Positions 22,776-34,400 of a stretch of 64,000 nucleotides of DNA are shown piece after piece. Position 1 is the stretch's first letter. Every line of letters starts with the position of its first letter. Under the pieces are notes generated by a model. It was not told the origin of the DNA and made no database searches. It saw only the letters and a list, made by a program, of their open reading frames with translations. A program made the position numbers and the translations under genes. The DNA comes from Gorsachius magnificus (taxonomy: Eukaryota > Chordata > Aves > Pelecaniformes > Ardeidae): contig CM067081.1 in NCBI GenBank assembly GCA_034008185.1, forward strand, positions 148,210,258 through 148,274,257, read 5' to 3'.

Positions 22776-24380
22776 GCCAAACATCCAGGGAGAAGGCTGA
22801 GAAATGAAACATAAAGAGATTAACTGACTTAATTAAAATCTCACAGGGCACCTGCAACAGAACTGGAGGCAACACCTGAATCCCACAGCCCAGCTGTAAC
22901 ACCCTGCCTCCTTCGGAGGGGACAACCAGCACCTGCTGTGGCAGGTACGGGATGTTCAACCAAAGGAGAGCAGTTCTGGTCTGCAGGTTGTCAACTTACT
23001 CTGTTGGTAATCGCCTTGACCTGCAGAGCCACAGTGTGTTACCTATTAGTGTACTGCACAGCAAAATATCCTCAGAGACATTTTGGCACAAACAAAGCAC
23101 CTTTTACATGGGTCTTTCAAAACCTGGCATCAAACACAACAAAAAGCAATCATCATGTTGTTACATGGAACGTGATGCATATGTTCAAAAGGCACGTAAT
23201 GTTATAGAGAGAGATTTGGGGGGGGGGGGCTGTACTTTAACACTTCTCAGTAATTTTTTTTACTATCAGTTTAGAAAAGTTATCATTTACCTTTGAAACA
23301 AATAAATATCTGCTTCTGGTCCTTATTTGAATTGACAATATAGCTTGGAATTTGAGTGGTTCTGGGGAAATGAATCAACACATCTATGAAAAAAACCAGT
23401 CTGAAGTCCTGTTTCCTATCTCATGTCTGATTCACTAGCAAATTACTTCAGAGAATAAGAGCTTAATTTCTGCTCACACGAAGTCATACCTATTCCTGAA
23501 GGAATGTCTTTATTCCTGTTACCCATTTGAAAAGTCAGAATGTACTGCACTGCATAAATATGATCTTTACTTGCAGCTTAAACAAACAGTTTTTGAAATA
23601 GATCTAAATTAGGTTTAACCATCCCTCACACATCCCAGCCTGAAGGAGCACCCTAGCAACAACCTTTAGCATTTTGCAAACATTTGCTACTAATTATGGG
23701 TTCTTAGAACAATAATACACGGCTCCATGCTTTACAGAAAGAGGCCAAAAGCAGCCTCAAAAGTAAGCCTTAGCCTTTAATTTAAACCAGTGCCATACAA
23801 ATTCTCAAATATACATTGCAAAAGCTTCCCAAAACACGGCTGATTAATGCCTCTGAAAACTTGTAAAAGCTCAGCTGTCAAGCATTAAAACGTAGGCTGA
23901 GAAAAAGCTCATGTAGAGCAGCTAAATAAAAATCCTTTGAAAAAGCTTTTCCCTATACCTTAAGCAACAGCAGCAGAATGCAGCAGTACACAGCAAAACT
24001 CCTGAGAGCCATAGGGCTCACTCCATACTGGTTCAAGGGCTCCCATAGCTGGTTCCAGCAAGTCACTCAGGTCACATGAATGGCCGCTGTGCCCCAGCAA
24101 GCTTTCCCTCACCTCTGATACATCAGCCAGCCTTCCATAACTTGTTCGCTCACATTCCCGTACACACAGCTGTCCTCTCTAGCCTAAAAACTCCCCTGTT
24201 TCTGCTTGAGCTACTTTTAGCCTTCAACAGCCTTTGCATTTCTCTTGACCCTAAGCAGGAGGCAGAATGAAGCAGACATGGAAGACAGGCACTGTCCTTT
24301 CCAGATTCTTGTTGTTTTCATTCTCAGATTTTCTCACCTTAATGAGCAGCCAAGCCATGCTCCAGCCCATCTGCTCCGGT
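22776..24380. other. Gene-free unique DNA, region 6
   Basis: Unique sequence. The only structure is a G12 run at 23218-23229. Overlapping plus-strand frames of 89 and 114 codons (22938-23296) run into that G12 tract and show no protein features. Confidence 0.6.
23218..23229 (+). repeat. G12 homopolymer
   Basis: Twelve consecutive G residues. Like the C15 and G10 runs it is a probable polymorphism or sequencing-error site. Confidence 0.9.
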
Positions 24381-24385
24381 TTACA

Positions 24386-24457
24386 CTGCTTGAGCAGGGA
24401 GGTTGGACAAAACGACCTCCAGAGGTGCCTTCCAACCTCAACCCTTCTGTGATTCAC
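24386..24457 (+). mobile_element. CR1 LINE 3' end fragment, plus orientation
   Basis: GGGAGGTTGGACAAAACGAC, followed by CTCCAGAGGTGCCTTCCAACC and TTCTGTGATTC, is the terminal part of a CR1 non-LTR retrotransposon (consensus GGTTGGACTAGATGACCTCCAGAGGTCCCTTCCAACC...ATTCTGTGATTC). The copy is 5'-truncated to about 70 bases, as is usual for CR1, and encodes nothing. Its 3' end points right, towards a second CR1 copy in the opposite orientation. Confidence 0.88.
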
Positions 24458-24585
24458 ATTAGTTGTGCTTGCAGTAGAAATTTAGCATGGGTAGCCCTTT
24501 ACTGGGAAGCAGGGCTGGGTACACTCAGCCATAACCCCTACAAAGCTGTATTGACTGGAAGCCTTCTAGTAAGAGACTCTGGCAG

Positions 24586-24650
24586 ATCATAGAATCACAG
24601 AATGTTTTGGGTTGGAAGGGACCCTTAGACATCAATGTCTGACCAAGATG
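24586..24650 (-). mobile_element. CR1 LINE 3' end fragment, minus orientation
   Basis: ATCATAGAATCACAGAATG and GGGTTGGAAGGGACC are the reverse complement of a CR1 3' terminus, including the ATTCTATG-type tail repeats. Similarity ends within about 65 bases. The element lies tail to tail with the copy at 24386-24457, with about 128 bp between their 3' ends. Confidence 0.9.
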
Positions 24651-27600
24651 AACTTTGGTCTTAAGGCAAAATATTAGCTGGTAGGGATGTCCCTAGCTGA
24701 GAAAATAAGAGGGTGGGTTTTGGGTTTTTTATTGTTATTTCCTGCTCTTCTCACTAGATACTATTTAACATTTCCTAGATAATTTTTAGTGATTCAAAGA
24801 TGCAGCCACAACATCTGCGATACCTTTTCAGCTTTCTTCTTGAAGGGGTAAGGAGGGCCTTATGAAACTTTTATGTGTCTTTAATGCAACAATTGCATTG
24901 GCTTAGCAACTTCAAAACTAATAGGAGAGCAGAATGACAGAAATGAGTAAAGGCTCTGACTCTCAAACATTTCAATGATTTAAATGATGGCAGAAAGTTC
25001 TTTTACTCACAGGAAGTGAGAATATGAGAAACATCAAGGAAGTAAAAAAAGCTCTATTGTTTGCTGAGGCTGGAGTCCCCTTCCATGGGCTTAACGGGAT
25101 TTCAGCATCACAGGCTTTCTAGTTCTCTGAGATTTTAAAGCCAAAACAGAAAAAGCAAGTAGTGGGGTTTTTTAGCATGTAACACATTGGAAAAGGAATG
25201 TTTGCTTTAGGGGACCACCTGACTGCGTCCCCTGCCATGAGACTGAAGCCTGTTCATACTACTGCAAAACTATTACTGTAACAGACAAAACTACCCCTGA
25301 GTTTCCCTGGGCCTGAGGGCTGATTTACTGCTGAATATCCAGCATGTCCCATGCGATTTCCGGCAGTCAATGCTGACCTGTCAAACCACAGTGCTTCTAA
25401 TATCCTATGGAAAGGAGGGATTAATTCTTTTATCTCCCAGACCAAAGTACCATGTGGGGCAGCACTTCCCCAGCTAATTTAAAAAGCTTACTGAAAATCC
25501 AGTATCTGTGTGAAGGGCAGATGAATGGAGGAGAAGAAAGGAGGACCTAGAAACCTAGATTTTGATACCCATATAAAGAAAAGATGAGGGCTTGGTTCAG
25601 TGTTTCAGCAAAGTACTAAACCTGCAACTGCTTGATGATTGTACTGTTGTGTCTTGTCATTTTATCTGGAGGATTCAGTTAGTTATAGACGTGAAGCAAA
25701 AAAACCCCTTCTGTATCTGAGCTTCCCCCAAGCAAAAAAAAAAAACAACACAACCACCCTTGGACCTGAGCCTTCTGGAGCTTTGGGAAAAACTGAACTC
25801 CAAGCACTGGGGTTCTGGCCAGCTCTCACCTAACTCTAGCATTAACCTTGTATCCTCTGAAGTCTGTGTTGTCATGAGATCACATAGATATTGAATTAAA
25901 AATGGTTGAATAATTTGATAGTGATGGTAAAATTATGAATTTTTCCTTGTGCTTCAGGAAAAAAAAAATGTTCTGAAGAAAGCAGGCTCCTACCCAATGG
26001 CATCTCAAGATTCCATTAAATTATGGAGTTTGTTTTATGAAACAAAAAGAGTGTTTTTAGCTGGCAAATATGTTTGCTTCTACAATATATCACAAAACCA
26101 ACACATATGTTCTACAACAAAAGCTTCTTGCTGAAGTGTTTGGAAACGTTTGGGATGCCTAACCTTCTGAAACATGAGGGTGATAAACTCATTCAGTCAT
26201 GACTTCTGTGACAGACAGAGAACTGGCCTTTTTAACCCAAATTTTAATGCAAATCAGCAATAAGTGCACTGTGTACAATTATTACATCATCAGGTGAAGG
26301 CTGAGATGACACAGCTGTTACAAGGTTGAACTATCCAACCAGAAATATGAAAAGGGACAAAGTTTGCCATCAGATCTGAAATCAATGATAATCAGATCAT
26401 TTGCTGCTGCATTATTTAAAACATATCTGACTGCACTAATTCTTAGAGGTAGGCTAGTAATTTTTTTAAGTTTCGGCTTTTTTTTGGCTAAAGCAAAAAC
26501 AGAGCTTCTGTTACCCCGTCTGCTCTGTTGTTTATGCATATGGCACCTTCCAATTTACAAAGGACTGTTTCCTCCTCTAACATTCTCCATCCTCTGTTTT
26601 TAAGAAAATAGTAGTTCCAAACAGTCCCGGTCAATATTCAAGCTGTGAGGCTTCCTGTTATTTGTAGCTCTTCGTAAGCCTCTTTTTGTGCTGCCAGGGA
26701 CTTTTCTTGATTAACCCGGTCCCAAGCCTCAACCAGCAGTAAGCACCAGCATGTGTTTTCTTGGTATGATTCATGTGCGATTGGTTTTACAGACCATATT
26801 AAGACTGGAAATAGAGACACCCATAAGGCTGAAGCCAACTGCAGAGCAGGCAGGTGCCATTAACGTAGTGGGAGCAAGAGTCAATAAAGAGAGATGGGGT
26901 CCTAATGGCTGCAACATCCCCCTAGGAGAGAATAAAAATAAACAGCTCACAATAGATGGGAGATAAAAACAAGTAAATGCACTAAACGATTTAAAGGGAA
27001 TTGATTTCTATCTCATCTCCTCCTTACTATCCCAAGTTTTGGCATTGTTTGTTTTCTCCCAGAGGTACCAAAGTCCTGTTGCTGTAACGCTGAAGGTAAA
27101 GGGAGAGGAGAGGTTCTTCTGTTTGAAACAATTAACTGCTCTTTTCTCTTGCAGCCAGCAAAGACAGGGCTTAGGGTGCAAATCAGGACTTGTGTGTTTT
27201 CTGGGACAAGTACCAGTTTTAAGTCTCATTCATGTTATAGAAAAGGTTACATTTTGCCCCTTTCTACAAATGAAATGTTTTTGTGTTAAGGAGGTATAGT
27301 GCTATAAGCATAAGAACAGAATGAAACAGCAGCATCTGCTACCTATTGCTGGGTCTAATTACCAACCATTACAATGTTATTTTTGTTTTCTGTTACAAAA
27401 AAGTTTGTACCTTAAGAAGGAGCAGCGGGGTCAGCAGATGACTCACGTAAATGCTCTGCACTAAGGCGTATGGCATGTTCTGAAGCCTTTAAATGTCAAA
27501 AGCTCTACTGTTTTATTTATAAAGCAGTTTTAATAAGTATTTTAGAACTCTGTGGAAGCACAGCCCCAAAGTAAGGTCATCTCTCCTAGTTTTGATATCC

Positions 27601-27930
27601 ACACAGTAGGCACGTTCCATAAGCCCCAAAGAATTAAGTGGCATCCGTGTCTGCATCAGTGTGATCCATCGAAGTCATCATAACATTTTGTGATTCAATC
27701 TGCATAGCTGGCTGTGTGAGTCATCTATAATGTATTTTGAAAAAGAAATAGGCTGAGGAAGTGCTGAAACAAAATACGTTAATCCCACAGAAGTTCAATA
27801 CAAGCAGTCAACAATTAGGTAAGGAAGAAAAACTAAGCAAAACACTTGGACCTATGTCAGAATGTGCAGAAGAACACATTTTCTCCACTTTCTTTGTACT
27901 GTGCATGCTATTCCATATTTTAGACTGGTT
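24651..27930. other. Gene-free unique DNA, region 7
   Basis: AT-rich unique sequence without recognisable genes or transposons. Small overlapping frames at 25639-25875, 26318-26603 and 27008-27299 occur on both strands and show no protein character. Confidence 0.6.
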
Positions 27931-27942
27931 TTACATACCTAC

Positions 27943-27965
27943 CTGGTTTAACCAGTGGTTGAAGC
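27943..27965 (-). other. Microexon-like segment (23 bp) overlapping a palindrome
   Basis: Minus strand: a strong acceptor (GGACCTTCATCTACCTGCAG) precedes 23 bases ending in a strong donor (AACCAG|GTAGGTATG). Two frames are open. The donor end lies in the perfect palindrome CTGGTTTAACCAG (27943-27955), so the plus strand also shows an acceptor-like ACCTGGTTTAACCAG here. Splice-site-like motifs on both strands reduce my trust that either is real. Confidence 0.13.
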
Positions 27966-28044
27966 CTGCAGGTAGATGAAGGTCCTAAGATACTGCGAGC
28001 CAAGCCTCCCAGTGAGTATAAGAATAAACGTATCAAACTTGTAC

Positions 28045-28068
28045 TTTTTTTTTTTTTTTTTTTGGGGG
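28045..28068 (+). repeat. T19-G5 homopolymer tract
   Basis: Nineteen T followed by five G. Read on the minus strand it gives a run of lysine codons in a 63-codon frame, which I therefore discount. Confidence 0.9.
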
Positions 28069-28351
28069 AAGTTGTTAAAAAAATTGTTGGAAATTTTCCC
28101 TTTGGGAACATTTGTTAAGTGAAACGTTTAATAAAAATATTTCCACACTATTTTTTTCCCTAGGTGTGAGGAGAGGAATATTTTTTTCAGCACCCTTAAA
28201 AGGCAAGAAAATTATCTGGTTATGAAGATTTCTGAGGCAAATGTTTTAATCTTACTAGTTCGAGAATGACTTTTTTTCTTTTATCTTAAAACTTATTTTA
28301 CACAACAATATTGACAGGATGAAAGGAAACATCTCAATATTATTAATTTAC

Positions 28352-28404
28352 CTGAAGTTATTGTAGACTACTGTCTTGTGAAATATCTTAATATTTTGGT
28401 TAAA
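28352..28404 (-). other. Exon-like segment (53 bp) after a long polypyrimidine tract
   Basis: Minus strand: a very long T tract (CTTTCTTTTTTTTTTTTTTA, then TTTTAAG) forms the acceptor, and the donor is fair (CTTCAG|GTAAAT). Frame 0 alone is open, reading FNQNIKIFHKTVVYNNF and two trailing bases. The T tract is also the complement of an A-rich simple repeat, so the acceptor may be an accident of low complexity. Confidence 0.15.
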
Positions 28405-29104
28405 CTTAAAATAAAAAAAAAAAAAAGAAAGCTTGACTTTTTTTCTGCCTGTTGGAAAATTTAAGCTATCAGTACTTTGGGTGGTTTATATCTCTCCAAC
28501 ACACGGTGATGCACTGTGGGGAATCTTACTGAATCAGTAGGACTACAGGCACAGGCAAAGGTCTACCTCTATAGATGTCATTGTAAGAGAGAGGCCTTGG
28601 AGAGAGAATTGTTTTATAGCCACCCTTGGTGCAAAACATTTAATTCCAAGAGGCTCAATTCCCAGGCGTAAATAACCCAACTGAAAAGATTTCAGAGAAA
28701 ATAACTGTAACCATATATTTATACTTAAAGTATTTACTGGCAAAATTAAAAATCAGTAAAATCTAGAAACAGAGTGTCAGAGCTGTACTTTGCCACATCT
28801 TTACAGAGGCAAGAGAGCTAAAAGAAGTCATGCAAGATAAATATTTCTCCTGATAGAATAGTAAAGTAGTTTGCAGATCTGGCAAAATATAGGGTAGGTA
28901 CAAAAAGACCTGAAAAATAAAAGAAATGTGACCCTGGAAATAGGTACTAAAGGTTAGATCAAGGTCTTTAAAATTAGAGCAGATGAAGAATAATCTCACA
29001 AGCCCAGTACTGCAGACTGGATAAAAAATAATTTCCCTTCTTTGTAATTCCTCTGAACCTCTCAGAATCCTTCTGGATTTGGGAAATAACATTTTTCTGT
29101 GACA

Positions 29105-29268
29105 GGTATGAAGAGAGAAAGTCACAGAACAATTTTCCTCATGGTGACGACAAAAGAGCCACTAGACAGGAGGACCTGTTACACAGCATGGTCTCTGATG
29201 AGCGGAAGGAGCTGTTAGTAGTTTCAAAGAAAAAAAAAATCACTTTAATGGCCAAAGTATGGAAATAA
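29105..29268 (+). other. Possible 3'-terminal exon-like open frame (54 codons)
   Basis: A good acceptor (CATTTTTCTGTGACAG) at 29104 opens a frame that begins after two bases and reads YEERKSQNNFPHGDDK, then a charged Glu/Arg/Lys-rich stretch (RATRQEDLLHSMVSDERKEL), a lysine run and a TAA at 29266-29268. The stop overlaps an AATAAA signal at 29264-29269. Composition is hydrophilic and more protein-like than most frames here, but there is no recognisable domain and the lysines come from an A-rich tract. I could not find an obvious upstream exon. Confidence 0.17.
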
Positions 29269-31244
29269 AACATAGATAAGGTTAAATACAAGGAATTGGG
29301 ATCAAGAGATTCCAGAAAAATAAAATTTATGTAATCATCATTTGAAAAAAAAAGAGAAAAGGTTTAATGGTTTTATAGATTTGAGCATAGTAGAAATGTA
29401 GAGTTTTGCTTCTATTGAAGCAGTACTTCCCCTCCCTTGCTCCCTGTGCACCAATGGCAAAATGTTTAAAACAGTGGTAAACTGAGACACTTTTGAGCAG
29501 TGGTGTCATTCTTGCAAAATGCAAGAATAAATTTGCATTCTCTTTAAATGAGTCATAACAGAGCTACTAACACAGAATACAAACTACAAAGTAAGCAAAG
29601 GTAAAAACATCTGCAAATGCCTTTCTGTGCCACAGTGCCTTTTCAAGAAGTGTCCAGGCTCATTGAAGAGCAACATGATAACGTTCATTTAGAGACACAT
29701 CAAACTGCTCAATGCACATCTGAGCCCAAACTTGCCCAGAATCTGAGCGAAGGCAGTTCTGAGGTTTGGTGTTGGCCCATCATTATGTTTCATTCTGGCT
29801 CGCATAAACATCAGGCACTTAAGTAACTACTTTACCATACATTTAATCCCCATGTAAAATAATTAAGGTAACTGTGCAATATCTAGAAATAACTCCTTTA
29901 ACCAGCCCACAGGCAGCTGAGAGTTTGAATTATGCAAAATATCCAACTGGAACTGGTTGATGCCAACAAAACTCTTTACAGTTGGAAAGGTCTCTGGTGT
30001 TAATTTCAGGATTTCAGAAACAATGTGCCTAAAAATGATGTGGTTGTTGGACCAGAAACTAGTGCAGTGCATTGTGGAAAGGAGATATAATGACATTTAC
30101 ATGATCAACAGGTGCATATACAGAACAGCTTAGCTAAAAGTCATAAAGGCTCTGAACACCAGATGAAGATATTTGTGGGAGTATCAGATTGAAATCTCAC
30201 CTTTTTTGTCTACTGCTTTTTCCAAGGGGGGAAAAAGAAATAAAACTCTAGTTTTTTCCCCTTTAGCATGCATTGTCATTATGCACACACTTTTTTTCCC
30301 TTGTGTTTCCTCTGGGGCTTGAGTAAAGCCTCTGAAATGCTTGCATAAATCTGGCTCTAGTCAGTGATATTTACTTGGGGAGTTCATTGTTTAGGAGTAA
30401 GATAACCATCAAAATTCATCAGAAATAAGCACCTTCCAAAACCCATATGAGATAGAATCAAAATTGTGCTAACTTCCTGGGAACCTTCCAGAAATATCTA
30501 TTCTTATCTCCTTTCCTTGGAGTGGCATTCACAGAAACCAGAGTATTTCAAAGTCTACAACAGTCTTCTCTCAGTACCATGCTGCAGGTTTAGATTCCGA
30601 TATCGTGCTTTGCCTCATCTCCCACTTCCCACTGAGATCATGAGCAGCCACAGGTTGTAATCAGGAAAGGACTCAGTCCCAGCATCAAGTATATCCACCA
30701 ACTGGGGCAAAAGAAGAGCTTTGTCATTGGATTACCAAGCAATTTTAATTTTTTTTGTCTGTACATCTAATTCATCCTTTTATTTAGAGGAGTCAAAGTA
30801 GTCCAGATGTCTGTCTTGGAGCTGTAAATAAACTCTCCAAAATAAAACATATTTTGGAGCACCAAAGATGCTTTCCTGTGACATGTAGTAGTGTAAAGGG
30901 TCAGGATGCTGAGCACTAGGTCGGAGATGAAAACTCCAAGACCTCCATCTTCTGCTAGTTTGGCTACCTCGTTTCTATTTTTCTTCTTCATTTTTCTCAG
31001 TTGTAAGACAAGCAACCACAGTCCCAACCTCAGGGTTGATGGGATTAGGAATATCAATAGAGTTCAGCCTAACTGCAAAGATAGAGCCTTACTTTGTATT
31101 GCATGCTGAGGATGCTAGGCATCAGTTTTACATTCAGCAGGAACTTATAGATATCTGCACCCATTAGGTCTATCCTGAGCCATTTTCCCAGCCATCATCA
31201 GGACATGCTGCACACAATGACACTCCTCATGTCAGATTGCGCAT

Positions 31245-31400
31245 ACAAAATACTATGTATTTTTATAATACTGATATAAACCAATACATCACTAATTATA
31301 TACCATAGGATCTATGCTATATAAAATATTAATATACATACAGAATACTTTATAACAGTTAATATGATGTATGCCATATTACACTGACGACATAAGTGTA
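31245..31400. other. Very AT-rich segment
   Basis: About 150 bases dominated by TATA, ATTA and TAATAT words, markedly more AT-rich than the surroundings. It could be a decayed AT-repeat or a matrix-attachment-like region. No coding or regulatory function can be shown. Confidence 0.4.
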
Positions 31401-34400
31401 AATTTTATTATTGCAGTTGCATAAGGTTTTTTTTCCAGATCATGAAAACATTTGAGGAGTTTGTAATTATAAAAAAAGTAGATTGCAATCTGTCCATGCA
31501 CTAGGCAGCCCTTATAAGATTATTCTCCTTAAGAGGAAATGTTCAAAATTTGTCATGAAAATATGCATAGTACAAAGTAATTCATGAAATCCTGGACAGG
31601 CAGAGGTACAGGAATATTTCATAGACTGATTTCATTACACAGCTAATGTCTCATGCCTCCAAAGTCGAGGTAAACAGTAATCCATAGCTGGAAAATATAT
31701 GGTGGGATGTTGATAGTGTAGGACGCTTGGAGGGGAAGTTGTTTGTTTTTTTCAGGAGATACATTATTAAATTAGAATCCTTAGTAATACATGAGACATA
31801 TTTCAATACACTGGGTAGATTTATAAAACAGTTTACCATATTCAAAACCTAACTTTCACATCTGCTTTGTTCTAAACTCTGGCTGCGAGATAAAGCATTG
31901 GAATAGTGATTACGGTGAGTTCATGCCAAAAGCAGGTTATTCTGCTTATAGGTATCATAAAACTACATACCCTGCTATCATGGATGGAGTGAGAGGGAGG
32001 CAGAAAAAATAGTTTATTGATGTAAAACAGTGAGTTAACAAAGTTCAGTGGTAAATGCAACAGTAGTTTATAAGATTCTGTGTCAAGGTACACTTGGTTA
32101 TTTACAGCATAAAGGACAGAGTTAGACAAAACTGTCAGGGACACCCTCCCATTGAGTCATGAGGTTCAGAAGGGACTCCCTGGCTTTCTAAACTCATTCC
32201 TCAGAGAGGAGTCTAGATCCTGCTGGATCCAATCCTAGTCCTAGACTTGATCAACAGTTTATGTCTAAAGGATTATGTATGTGCTATCAACCCTTTATAT
32301 CACTTAGCTAAGGTTTCAAAGTTTAGCATGCTGTTAGCCACCAAGAATCTGTTGCAGTAAGGAGACTCTCAGCCTCAAGGAGTAGCCTTGAGAGGCATCC
32401 CTGCTCAAGAGGAGATCCTGGCGTGCAGCCCTCTGTTGTGCAGGAGAGCTCCGAGGGCTCTTGGGCTGCTCCCTGTTTATGGCTCACGCTCATATTTGCA
32501 TACCCACCACAGATTTCAGTTTCTTCGCTGTGTTTAGGTGGGCACATTGCACAATAGCCCTTGGCTAGTGTATTGTTATCTGTCTTCCCCAAATCCACTT
32601 TGAGCTGGATCACGACCAGACACATCTGTCATGACCGCCACAGGTGGTTATCGCTTGAGCAGAGTTACGGGAAAAGGCTGGGGGGAAGCGCACTGCCACA
32701 CCTGCCTGGTACTTTAATTCAGTGACAGTGTTTCCAGATGTCATTACTGGCATTTGTTATTCCCACAGTTCCTCCACCCTGGCCCTGTCACATGGTTCTT
32801 TTTTCAACATTGTCAGAGGATCTCTAGTATTTCAGAGGTATGCACACCACATAGGCTCCCTGTAGCTGCTGCTATACAACCACAGTTATTCCCAGAGATG
32901 TACGACAGCAGGACCAGCAGATAAACACACACATGAATCTCTATTCTGTACAGCACGGGCCTGTTACTCTGACCAGCAAAGTAAGCCAGATCATTTCACT
33001 CAGTAACATCAATTCAGCCTAATTCACAGCCACTTTCCTCTTCAGCGGTGGGCAGGATGGGGAGGCAAGCTGAGGCACTGCATGATGGAAGCCCACTGCA
33101 TTCATTGAGGACACAGCCAACTTTCAGTCTTACAAGGTGCTTTTGTGAACAATGGAAAAGTTAAAACAAAATCCCATTTGGGAACGGCATGCCACCTTGA
33201 AAGCTCAGTGAAAATGTACTTTTGCGAGTAGAACTTGATGTGACCATCCATAAGCAGGGTCAGCCACAGAGCTACAGCAACTGGCACACACACGTGGAGC
33301 TCACAACATTATCAAATGGTGACATCTGATCTCTGTTCACACTTCTTTTAATTGGCAATGCCCACCATCAGAAGTGCACAGTACCAGCACATTGCCACAA
33401 AGTTGCTTCAGGTCCTAAGATTTCAATGAAAAGTCAAGTTTCTAGTGTCTATATTTACCAGAATAACTTTCTAAACACAGAGCCTACCCAAACCAGAGGC
33501 GACTGTTGCCTTATTCACCTCACCACTGTGGAATTCTGAAGTCTACCAAGATTATTTATAGATGAACACTCATTTTTTTATTATTCAGCATTTCTGCAAT
33601 CCAAACTTTCTCTGGTAGTATCCCAGCTTCCAAAATTCTAAATGCCATACTCACAACTACACTTCTTGACAAACACAACCATGTAATTTTGTGCTGGCAG
33701 TTATTCCAAAGTATTTTAAGTACCAGGAAATGTGGGAACAATGTAAAATAAATAACATAATACAAAAGAATAATAATATGAATCAGACGGTACATTTTTT
33801 ATGTTAGCTATGTGAAAATGCCCCAGTTTTAAGTTTAGCTGAAGCTGTTGCAATGTCTTCATTTTAACTGATCTGGAGTGCCATCAAGAATAATATGTCC
33901 TGTTATAGACCATAAGCTAAGGTGAGACAAATGATGTGAAGTCTTAGATGTTATTCCCATCTGCGATTCTCCATTTCTGTTTTTCATCTCCCGCCCTTTT
34001 GGATACAAGGGATTTGTTCTGGCCAAGCAGAAGTTGTCTTTTCCTACAGCCTGCACTGCTTGGGTGGAGACTACTGTGACCTTGCCAAGTGGCCTGAACT
34101 CCAGGGATTTGCTTCAAGTGCACCACAGTTTTCCAAGAGGACATCACCTCACCATGGAGCTGTTTCCAGAGTCCTGTAGCAGCATAAGATAAGAGCGTCT
34201 CAGACAACTGCTTCTTCAGCTTCTAAATATGGTTTGAAACAAGCTGATTTTGTTCCAGAAGCCAAACTATCTGAATTTAGAATATTCTCAGTAATTATGC
34301 TTTTAGTCACTTTTTCTAAACTTAAACTTGCTAGAAAACTGAACAACTTAAAATATCAGTAACTGTATTTGGAGTTGGTGGATGAACAAATACTTCAGAA

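Larger units (their letters stand above)
28070..31240. other. Gene-free AT-rich DNA, region 8
   Basis: AT-rich unique sequence containing the exon-like segments 28352-28404 (minus) and 29105-29268 (plus). Remaining frames, including 28763-29125 (minus, 120 codons), have hydrophobic AT-driven composition and no domain. Confidence 0.55.

Noticed and set aside
24245..24592. 115-codon plus frame around 24.3-24.6 kb
   Set aside because: It runs straight through the CR1 fragment at 24386-24457 and up to the next CR1 copy, so it is a chance frame over repeat sequence.
32494..32501. Octamer ATTTGCAT as evidence of a regulatory element (also at 1646, 8025, 29531, 38986, 60734)
   Set aside because: At least six exact plus-strand copies occur across AT-rich DNA; at this base composition several are expected by chance, so single copies carry no weight.
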